DNA from: Oscillospiraceae bacterium
GTDB lineage: Bacteria > Bacillota > Clostridia > Oscillospirales > UBA929
DNA: 11,314 nucleotides
Assembly (NCBI GenBank): GCA_031271325.1
Contig: JAISVY010000187.1
Location: 1-11,314, forward strand
Direction of reading: 5' to 3'
The notes beneath the pieces are model-generated. The model was not told where the DNA came from. It saw nothing but the letters and a program-made list of their open reading frames with translations, and ran no database searches. Both the position numbers and the translations under genes were made by a program. This document shows positions 1-5,733 of this stretch, piece after piece (position 1 is the first letter of the stretch; every line of letters begins with the position of its first letter).

Positions 1-141
1 AAAATGCACAAAAATCGGCATCCACATGTAGGGGCGACCGTCCTCGGTCGCCCGCGGCTGCGGGATTTTCCGGGGTTACGGGCGGTCGGGGACGACCGCC
101 CCTACATTTCGTCTGTGCAATATGGACATTCATGCGTTTGT
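1..141 (+). repeat. Terminal inverted repeat, left copy (MITE/REP-like element)
   Basis: Bases 1-119 are identical to the reverse complement of 11196-11314. Bases 120-123 (ATAT) differ from the other copy (GCAC) by three transitions, and 124-141 then match again exactly before similarity stops. Inside are two GC-rich hairpins, an outer pair TGTAGGGGCG (27-36) / CGCCCCTACA (97-106), and a further pair TGCACA (5-10) / TGTGCA (114-119), so the unit is itself an imperfect palindrome of about 115 bp. It encodes no protein and begins four bases past the stop codon of the amidohydrolase gene. The left boundary is cut by the window edge, so the full element may be longer. From memory, GTAGGGGCG-type intergenic repeats are common in Clostridia genomes; that is recollection, not a search. 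Its function is unknown; a transcript-end structure or a non-autonomous mobile element are both possible. Confidence 0.9.
32..101. other. Paired hairpins inside the left repeat
   Basis: Hairpin A is GGGCGACCG (32-40), loop TCCT, CGGTCGCCC (45-53). Hairpin B is GGGCGGTCG (80-88), loop GGGA, CGACCGCCC (93-101). Both have perfect 9-bp stems and 4-nt loops. Hairpin A read on the minus strand matches hairpin B except for one loop base and two base pairs, and both pairs are changed on both arms so pairing is kept. A third, overlapping stem CCCGC (51-55) / GCGGG (60-64) could compete with hairpin A. Neither main hairpin is followed directly by a T-run, so a Rho-independent terminator is not supported. 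Confidence 0.85.
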
Positions 142-145
142 CGTT

Positions 146-940
146 CTACAGCGCAAGCAGTCGCTTCGCGTTGCCGCCGAGGATCGCGTCTTTGTCGGCC
201 TGCGCAAGGGGAAGGGTTTTCAAACGCTCCGCTTCCGCCCTCGCGTCGCTCCACGGGGAATCCGAAGCGAACAGGATTTTGTCCGCGCCGTGCTTCTGTA
301 CAATCCGGCAGAATTGCCCGCTTGGGAAATACGCAAACCCCATCGAGGTATCCAGGTAAATCCCCGTGCCGGTTAAAAACTCCTCCACATCGTCCCATTG
401 GTCATGACCGCCGAGGTGCGCCGCGACGATGACGCCGCCGCGCATCGCGTCAGCGATACGCCGGAATTGGCGCGGGGAGCTTCGGTACGGAGGCGGGTAC
501 GCCGGGTCGTACCCCGCGTGGTGGAGCAGGATCAGCCCTTTGCCCAGCGCGTAATCGTATATCCGAAGCATATACGGGTCGTCGAGCACGAAATCCTGAT
601 ACTCCGCGTGGAATTTCAGCCCCTTAAGCCCCAGTTCCGCAACGAAGTCTATATCTTCTCTCCATGTGTCCGCGCGCGGGTATATCCCGCCGAAGCCGAC
701 GATCCGGTCTGAGCAGACGCTCTTGACCCATTCGTTGGTTTTCCTCACCTGCGACGCTTTTGTAATCACGGGCATAACGACGGACACGTCGATGCCCCAT
801 TCGTCCATATTGCGCAGCAGTCCGCCAACCGTGCCGTCGTGCACGGGCGTATACAACCCTTCAACCGAAGGCAGCAGCGCCCCCATCGCCCTCGGCGCCA
901 GCTCGTCCGGGAACACGTGCGCGTGAAAATCAATCAGCAT
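146..940 (-). CDS. Amidohydrolase family protein (metal-dependent TIM-barrel hydrolase)
   Basis: The 264-residue product has the hallmarks of the amidohydrolase-2 family, cytoplasmic metal enzymes that hydrolyse or decarboxylate small cyclic or aromatic substrates. Visible motifs are the N-terminal metal-binding HxH (DFHAH, His6 and His8), KFH at 109-111, His140-His141 at the end of a beta strand, AAHLGG with His175, and a C-terminal ASDSPW carrying the expected catalytic or metal Asp227. It ends with the typical helix containing GNAKRLL. There is no signal peptide. The ATG at 940 is chosen over an upstream in-frame ATG at 979 because a strong Shine-Dalgarno lies just before it and because the upstream 13 residues are basic, unlike the family, and overlap yycI. 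It is last in the row, 28 bp after yycI. The substrate cannot be told from sequence; the family also includes 2-pyrone-4,6-dicarboxylate hydrolases and aminocarboxymuconate-semialdehyde decarboxylases. The family call is firm, the specific function open. Confidence 0.9.
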   Translation of the reverse strand: MLIDFHAHVFPDELAPRAMGALLPSVEGLYTPVHDGTVGGLLRNMDEWGIDVSVVMPVITKASQVRKTNEWVKSVCSDRIVGFGGIYPRADTWREDIDFVAELGLKGLKFHAEYQDFVLDDPYMLRIYDYALGKGLILLHHAGYDPAYPPPYRSSPRQFRRIADAMRGGVIVAAHLGGHDQWDDVEEFLTGTGIYLDTSMGFAYFPSGQFCRIVQKHGADKILFASDSPWSDARAEAERLKTLPLAQADKDAILGGNAKRLLAL

Positions 941-943
941 AAA

Positions 944-953
944 CCTTCCTCCC
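944..953 (-). promoter_or_regulatory. Ribosome binding site of the amidohydrolase gene
   Basis: On the minus strand this reads GGGAGGAAGG, with GGAGG seven bases before the ATG at 938-940. It settles the start of the amidohydrolase at 940 and lies in the 28-bp gap after yycI. Confidence 0.8.
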
Positions 954-968
954 GCCCCCCTGCGGGGA

Positions 969-1505
969 CTATACCGCAAGCCAATAATATTCTTCGCCGG
1001 AGATGGTAAAGCGCCAGCAAGGCTTCAGGCGCACGGCGTCGGTCGAGAGCGGCTCCGCGGAAAACCCCAGCTCGCATCGTTCCAGCGTTTTGCCGGACAG
1101 CCCCCAGCTTACCGTCATCTTCAGCAGGCAATATCCCGCCGAAAAAGAAGGGTTTCCGTCAACCGGCAATTCCTCACCCCAAACCGATTCCGCCGCTTCC
1201 GAAACCAAAAAACGCCCGTTCCCTACAGAACTGACCGTCGTTTCCCAAACGGGCAGGTCAAACACCAGTGACTTAGCATCGCCGCCGGGAACCAGCTCCG
1301 CGTCGTATGTCAGCGAAGCCGTATCAACCAGATCCTCCGGGCGGGCGGACAGACCGTTCTGTTCCAAAAGGAGGCACAATTCCTCCACCGCCTGCGTTTC
1401 CCCCGCCCGCGTCTGCATCTCCCGGTAGAGCCACAGCCCGCCCAAGATCAGATTGACGATGAGCAGCAGCAGCAGCAGCACCGTTTTGGCAGTCTTCCAA
1501 TTCAT
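969..1505 (-). CDS. yycI: YycI (WalI)-like accessory protein of the WalRK system
   Basis: The 178-residue protein begins MNWKTAKTV followed by a single hydrophobic segment (about residues 8-27) and an extracytoplasmic domain, the layout of YycI. In Bacilli YycI joins YycH at the membrane and modulates the kinase WalK. The C-terminal stretch with PCWRFTISGEEYYW resembles the end of YycI proteins, where a tryptophan/tyrosine-rich beta hairpin closes the fold. Position directly after yycH supports the call. It is shorter than Bacillus YycI (about 280 residues), so part of the outer domain appears reduced. The start at 1505 forms a 4-bp ATGA overlap with the yycH stop, implying translational coupling; longer in-frame starts (1520, 1646) lie deep inside yycH and would add a basic, non-family leader. 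A run of six AGC units (1462-1479) encodes the leucines of the membrane segment. Confidence 0.68.
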   Translation of the reverse strand: MNWKTAKTVLLLLLLIVNLILGGLWLYREMQTRAGETQAVEELCLLLEQNGLSARPEDLVDTASLTYDAELVPGGDAKSLVFDLPVWETTVSSVGNGRFLVSEAAESVWGEELPVDGNPSFSAGYCLLKMTVSWGLSGKTLERCELGFSAEPLSTDAVRLKPCWRFTISGEEYYWLAV

Positions 1506-2731
1506 CCGATCGCCATCCATCCTACCGACGCGAGCCCGTCCCCGCCGCCGCTGTAACACAGCCCGAGGCGTTCGCCGCCGGGTAATAGCGCCGCGTATTC
1601 CGGCGGCAGAGGCTTCCCGGATTCCGAGCCGCGCTGAACTCCGCACAGCTTCAACGAGACGCTGCGCACCACCGAACCTTCGACGACGACGACAGCCGGG
1701 TCGTGCAAAATCGGGACGCCGCTTAGGGTCAGCATCAGCGTAACCGTTACGCCCTCCTCCGTCTGTTCGGCGGCGTAAACCTCGTACGACGCTTCGCCCG
1801 TGGCGGGTTTCAAAGAGGAGACAACGTCCAGCGCCCGCAGCGCCGCCGCCGGTAATATCAGGGCGCGAGGCTGTGCGTTTGCTTGCGACCCTTCCGGTAC
1901 GGGCGTTTTATCGGCGTAGAAAATACCTCCGCCGGACGCGATCTCACAGCTTCTCGCGCCCTCATCGCTGATATAGATGCGCGCGTCGCCGCTGGCGTAA
2001 AAATTCGTGCTGAGCGGCGGCATACCGAGCGATTCCAAAAACGGCGTATAGCTCTCCAAGTTCTCCCGGATGTCAGGCGGCGCTTCCAGACGGGCGCTCG
2101 GGTAAAGCGCCTGATCGTCGATCACCAGCAGCCAGGGCGTGACGCCGCGCAGTTTCTCCGACTCATAGGCAAAGGCGCACAGCGACATGCCCTCCGGCAG
2201 CCCCGGCCACTGCGCAGCCTCCGTTCCGGCCGGCGCAGCCCATACGGAACCGTCCGCCTCCCGCCAATACAGCTCCGTTTTCCCTTCAAAGAAGGAAAGC
2301 CCCATCGCCGTTACGTTCCCGCCCGCGGGACCTTCCGCCGACAGCCACGCCGAAATCAGCGGCATGGGGTAGCTTCCCGTATACTCAAAGTAAACGCCGT
2401 CTCTGTCCATCAATGTCCGCCGTTCGAGCGGCGTGCTCAGCAGACGCGGTTCGCCCGCCTCGTTCAGCGCTTCTGTCAATATGGGGCGGAAAGAGGCGTA
2501 TACCGTCCGCGCCGCCTGACTGTACTGCGCCCCTCTCCGTATTCCCCCGGACATAACGGCGCATCGGGCGGGTATGACGGCGGCCGCGGTATAATCCTGC
2601 CGCGCCGGGGCAAAAACCGCCGGCTGTTCGGCGTTTCCCGGCTCCATGTCATACACCCATGTGCGGCTCAGCAAAAACAGCGCCGATAGGCTCAGCATGA
2701 GGATCAAAACGGTTTTCAGGCGTTCTTTCAT
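1502..2731 (-). CDS. yycH: YycH (WalH)-like accessory protein of the WalRK system
   Basis: The 409-residue protein has a short basic start (MKERLKT), one hydrophobic membrane segment (about residues 7-22) and a large extracytoplasmic part, as in YycH, a bitopic protein that works with YycI to adjust WalK activity. Bacillus YycH is somewhat longer (about 450 residues). Sequence similarity visible by eye is limited beyond the N-terminus, so the call rests on topology, size and its place between walK and yycI. It starts four bases after the walK stop with only a weak GGGG-type ribosome binding site inside the walK end, so coupling to walK translation is likely. Its stop overlaps the yycI start. 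If it is not YycH proper, it is a functional analogue in the same slot. Confidence 0.68.
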   Translation of the reverse strand: MKERLKTVLILMLSLSALFLLSRTWVYDMEPGNAEQPAVFAPARQDYTAAAVIPARCAVMSGGIRRGAQYSQAARTVYASFRPILTEALNEAGEPRLLSTPLERRTLMDRDGVYFEYTGSYPMPLISAWLSAEGPAGGNVTAMGLSFFEGKTELYWREADGSVWAAPAGTEAAQWPGLPEGMSLCAFAYESEKLRGVTPWLLVIDDQALYPSARLEAPPDIRENLESYTPFLESLGMPPLSTNFYASGDARIYISDEGARSCEIASGGGIFYADKTPVPEGSQANAQPRALILPAAALRALDVVSSLKPATGEASYEVYAAEQTEEGVTVTLMLTLSGVPILHDPAVVVVEGSVVRSVSLKLCGVQRGSESGKPLPPEYAALLPGGERLGLCYSGGGDGLASVGWMAIG

Positions 2732-2735
2732 AGCG

Positions 2736-4487
2736 TCAGCCCCGGTTGACCGGCAGCAGCAAGGTGACCGTCGTGCCTCTGCCCACTTCGCTTTCGATTG
2801 TCAGCCTGCCCTCGTGGGTTTCCACAATTTCTTTGGCGATCGCAAGCCCAAGACCGGTGCCGCCCATCGAGCGCGAACGGGCTTTATCGACGCGGTAGAA
2901 CCGTTCAAAGATAAACGGCAGGTCTTCCCGGGGGATACCGATGCCGTTGTCTTGCACCGAAATTTTGACCCAGCCCGCCCCGCCTTCGGCGTATATGTCA
3001 ATCCGCCCCTCGTCCGGGGTATACCGTATCGCGTTGGTGACGATATTGATCAGCACCTGCTCAATCTGGTCGCGGTCGCCGTGCACGGTATCGGGCAAAC
3101 GCTCCACCGAAAGCGACAATTTGTGCCGCCGCGTCTTCGCTTCAATGCGCAGCATGTCGTAAATACGGCGCAGCAGCTCGGAAACATCGAAATCCACAGG
3201 CCGCCAGTCGGACTTGCCGTAGTCGAAGCGCGAGAGGGTCAGCAGGTCGTGCACCAGACGGGTCATGCGGTCGGCCTCGTCCACGATCACCGAAGAAAAC
3301 CTGGTGATTTCTTCCGGCGTAAGTTCGCCCGGCTCCATCAGCGTTTCGGCGTAGCTCTTGATGCCGGTCAGCGGCGTACGCAGTTCGTGGGATACGTTGG
3401 AGACGAATTCGCGCCGCAGCTCCTCCAGCCGGTTTTGCTCGGTCACGTCATGGATAACGACCATCAGCCCGCCTTCGGAAGCCGTACCGTAAGGAACGAA
3501 ATAGAGCTTCAGGTCGTGCGACCCGGCGCGCATGTCGCGCACCAGATAGTTCGGCGGCGTCAACTCCGCCGCCTCGGCAAACGGAACGGTTTCGGCAAAG
3601 CGGGCATACGTCAGCAGATCGCCCTCCCGCATTCCGAGCAGGCGCAAGGCGGCGAGGTTGACCCGCTGCAGCTCCCCCTCGTGCGAAAAGGCGGCTACGC
3701 CGTCGGTCATGTGCAGAAAGAGAGCGCTCAGCTTATTCCGTTCGCCCTCGGTGGCCTGCGTGGAGGCAAGCAGCGTATCGGCCATATGGTTGAACGCGCC
3801 GGTAAGAACGCCGATCTCGTCGCGGGAATGAACCTCCAGCTTATGCGCGAATTCACCGGCGGCCAGCTGCTCCGCCCCTTGGGTCAGGTCTTTGATCGGA
3901 GCGGTGATCGTGCGGGAGAGCAGAAGAGACAGCAGCATCGAAATGGTCAGCCCGATCAGCACGGCTTGCAGAATCACGAAAAACAGGTCTTCGCTCTGCG
4001 ACGCCAGCCCCTGCTTGTTGTCGCGCACGTAAACGATGTATTCAAAGCCGCCCCCGGCGGTTATCACCGGCACGGCGCAGTCAAAGTAGTCATACCCCAG
4101 ACGCTGTACCGAACCGGGGTTTCCGCCGAGCGCCGTGATGATATTCGGCGTGAGGTCGATCACGTCGCCGGAAAGCTCCGGCATCAGCCGTTCGCCCGTC
4201 ATTCCGTCCAGCACGTAGGCTTTGCGGTTGCTGCCGATACCCAGTATGTCGTTATATGACTGCAAGCGGGAAAAAATCTGCCCCGCCGCGTCCGGCTCGG
4301 CCGCCGCTTCGTTTAACGCCTGCCAAAAATCGGTATTCATCTCGAACGCTTCTTCCATCTGCGTGACAAATTCGTCGATGAAATACCCGGCGACGGCGCT
4401 GTTCAGCACGGCTCCCGTCACCGCCATCAGCGAGACGATCAACAGCAGCAGAATCAGAACCAGCTTCATGTACAGGCTTTTAAGCAT
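2736..4487 (-). CDS. walK: WalK (YycG/VicK)-type sensor histidine kinase
   Basis: This 583-residue membrane kinase senses cell-wall state and phosphorylates WalR. Domains in order are TM1 (about 9-30), an extracytoplasmic sensor region of about 135 residues, TM2 (about 169-191), HAMP (about 192-243), a cytoplasmic PAS domain (about 248-350), HisKA and HATPase_c. The H-box SHELRTP carries the phosphorylated His367. The N-box has Asn485 in NIVTNAIRYT, the G1 box is DNGIGIP with Asp513, the F-box is FERFYR, and the G2 box is GGTGLGLAI (542-550). All catalytic boxes are intact, so it should be active as kinase and phosphatase. I place the start at the ATG at 4487, which has GGTGAGG just upstream and matches the family N-terminus; a GTG at 4496 is possible but lacks a ribosome binding site. 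It overlaps walR by 8 bp. The TM-sensor-TM-HAMP-PAS order and the yycHI neighbours point to WalK rather than PhoR or ResE. Confidence 0.93.
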   Translation of the reverse strand: MLKSLYMKLVLILLLLIVSLMAVTGAVLNSAVAGYFIDEFVTQMEEAFEMNTDFWQALNEAAAEPDAAGQIFSRLQSYNDILGIGSNRKAYVLDGMTGERLMPELSGDVIDLTPNIITALGGNPGSVQRLGYDYFDCAVPVITAGGGFEYIVYVRDNKQGLASQSEDLFFVILQAVLIGLTISMLLSLLLSRTITAPIKDLTQGAEQLAAGEFAHKLEVHSRDEIGVLTGAFNHMADTLLASTQATEGERNKLSALFLHMTDGVAAFSHEGELQRVNLAALRLLGMREGDLLTYARFAETVPFAEAAELTPPNYLVRDMRAGSHDLKLYFVPYGTASEGGLMVVIHDVTEQNRLEELRREFVSNVSHELRTPLTGIKSYAETLMEPGELTPEEITRFSSVIVDEADRMTRLVHDLLTLSRFDYGKSDWRPVDFDVSELLRRIYDMLRIEAKTRRHKLSLSVERLPDTVHGDRDQIEQVLINIVTNAIRYTPDEGRIDIYAEGGAGWVKISVQDNGIGIPREDLPFIFERFYRVDKARSRSMGGTGLGLAIAKEIVETHEGRLTIESEVGRGTTVTLLLPVNRG

Positions 4488-5184
4488 CGACCTCACCCGA
4501 AAAGAGATACCCTATCCCGCGCTTGGTGAGGATATACGCCGGTTCGGCGGGGGTCGGCTCCACCTTCTCCCGGAGGCGGCGCACGGCAACGTCCACCACC
4601 CGCAGATCGCCCACATAGTCAAAGTTCCACACCTTGTGCATCAGCTCCTCGCGGGAGACGACCGCGCCCGCGCGGTTCATCAGATAGAGCAGAAGATCGT
4701 ATTCCCGCTGGCTCAGATCGACCGGCGAATCGTCTACGGAGACCTCCATCCGCCCCGTATGCACCTTCAAACGCCCGGATACCAGGATGTCGGCGGGCAC
4801 CGTTTCCTCCCGCGCCACCGACGTGCGGCGTATGTTCGCGCCGACGCGCGCCAGCAGTTCTTTGACCGAGAAGGGTTTTGTGATGTAATCGTCGGCTCCC
4901 AAATCCAGCCCCATGACTTTGTCGCTCTCGTCCTCCCGCGCCGTCAGCATGATGATCGGCACTGCGGCGTTTTCGCGGCGTACGGCTTTGCAGACAGTAA
5001 AGCCGTCCATTTTCGGCAGCATGACGTCCAGCAGAATCAAATCGGGGGTTTTGCCGAGCGCCAGCGCGAGCCCGCTCTCTCCGTCCGTCGCCGTCAGCGG
5101 CTCGTATCCCGACCGTTTCAAATGGAAACATAAGATGTCTATGATCGGCTTCTCGTCCTCGACGATCAGCACCGTTTTAGCCAT
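4480..5184 (-). CDS. walR: WalR (YycF/VicR)-type response regulator, OmpR/PhoB family
   Basis: The 234-residue protein has an N-terminal receiver domain (1-120) and a C-terminal winged helix (about 130-230). Receiver residues are complete: acidic pocket Glu9/Asp10, phosphoacceptor Asp53 in LILLDVMLP, Thr81 in MLTA and Lys103 in TKPFS. The winged helix carries LSQREYDLL and the recognition-helix region RVVDVAVRRLREKVE, very close to the RTVDVTVRRLREKIE form typical of WalR, followed by TKRGIGYLF. WalR is an essential regulator of peptidoglycan hydrolases and wall metabolism in low-GC Firmicutes. The ATG at 5184 follows a G-rich binding site (GAGGGGGCGGGG) inside the end of the NUDIX gene, and the two genes overlap by 8 bp; walK follows with another 8-bp overlap. 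No promoter is obvious immediately upstream, so it may depend on upstream transcription or on one inside the NUDIX or LRR genes. Confidence 0.94.
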   Translation of the reverse strand: MAKTVLIVEDEKPIIDILCFHLKRSGYEPLTATDGESGLALALGKTPDLILLDVMLPKMDGFTVCKAVRRENAAVPIIMLTAREDESDKVMGLDLGADDYITKPFSVKELLARVGANIRRTSVAREETVPADILVSGRLKVHTGRMEVSVDDSPVDLSQREYDLLLYLMNRAGAVVSREELMHKVWNFDYVGDLRVVDVAVRRLREKVEPTPAEPAYILTKRGIGYLFSGEVDA

Positions 5185-5719
5185 TTCCCCGCCCCCTCAG
5201 CAGCGCGTATTTCATCAGCGCGACGATGGTTTTGCCGTCTTCTATCTCCCCGTCCAGCGCCATTTTAAGCGCCTTCTCCAGCGGGATCAGCTCAGGGCAA
5301 ACAATCTCTCCGTCGTCGGGGTGCGTGTCGCCGGGCGTTAAGCCTTCGGCCAGACAGAGGTGAATCACCTCGCTGTCATAACCCCCGGTCGGGATGAACT
5401 TGCCGAACGGCACGACGCGCGACGCGGAATAGCCCGTTTCCTCCGAAAGTTCCCGTTCGCCCGCGGCGAGGGGATCTTCCCCGCGCTCCAGCCGCCCCGC
5501 CGGAATTTCCAAAAGCACCCGCCCCGCCGCGTAACGGAATTGCCGCACCATCACGACGCGCCCGCTTCCGTCCAGCGCCAGCACCGCCACGCCGCCCGGG
5601 TGCCGCACAACCTCGCGCTCGGCAAGCCGCCCGTTCTGCTCAATGACATCGCGCTCCACCGTGAAGATTCTGCCCTCAAAAACAGTTTCGCCGGAGATTC
5701 TCCGCTCTGTCAAATCCAT
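5177..5719 (-). CDS. nudF: NUDIX hydrolase, probable ADP-ribose pyrophosphatase
   Basis: The 180-residue cytoplasmic protein contains a perfect Nudix box GX5EX7REUXEEXGU at residues 75-97 (starting GRLERGE, ending RELSEETGY), whose glutamates bind the magnesium ions used to cleave a pyrophosphate bond. The surrounding pattern is that of the NudF subfamily, which hydrolyses ADP-ribose to AMP and ribose 5-phosphate: an N-terminal strand with GRIFTVERD, REVVRHPGGVAVLAL, VRQFRYAAG, LLEIPAG just before the box, and a downstream acidic loop. The loop that usually reads SPGFSDE here reads TGGYDSE, a small departure. The ATG at 5719 has AAAGGGGG eight bases upstream, part of which overlaps the stop codon of the LRR gene 14 bp away. 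The 3' end overlaps walR by 8 bp, an odd partner that suggests co-expression more than shared function. Substrate choice within the family is inferred. Confidence 0.88.
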   Translation of the reverse strand: MDLTERRISGETVFEGRIFTVERDVIEQNGRLAEREVVRHPGGVAVLALDGSGRVVMVRQFRYAAGRVLLEIPAGRLERGEDPLAAGERELSEETGYSASRVVPFGKFIPTGGYDSEVIHLCLAEGLTPGDTHPDDGEIVCPELIPLEKALKMALDGEIEDGKTIVALMKYALLRGRGNG

Positions 5720-5733
5720 AACCCGCGCCCCCT

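Noticed and set aside
1..145. Rho-independent terminator for the row formed by the repeat hairpins
   Set aside because: The stems are strong but the nearest T-run (TTTTTG, minus strand) begins more than 15 bases after the last stem, so the usual stem-plus-U-tract form is missing.
4..432. Open frame starting in the left repeat, with the same first 39 residues as one starting in the right repeat (11102-11311, minus strand)
   Set aside because: The shared peptide only reflects the DNA repeat with its hairpins, and each frame runs on into unrelated sequence; no ribosome binding site or family resemblance.
951..966. Small hairpin CCCGC / GCGGG between yycI and the amidohydrolase gene
   Set aside because: A 5-bp stem overlapping the G-rich ribosome binding site, with no T-run; too weak to call a terminator or regulator.
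2646..4259. 537-codon open frame on the plus strand opposite walK
   Set aside because: It is antisense to a kinase with every catalytic box intact, is rich in Arg, Gln, His and Gly as expected from a GC-rich reverse frame, and shows no domain or ribosome binding site.
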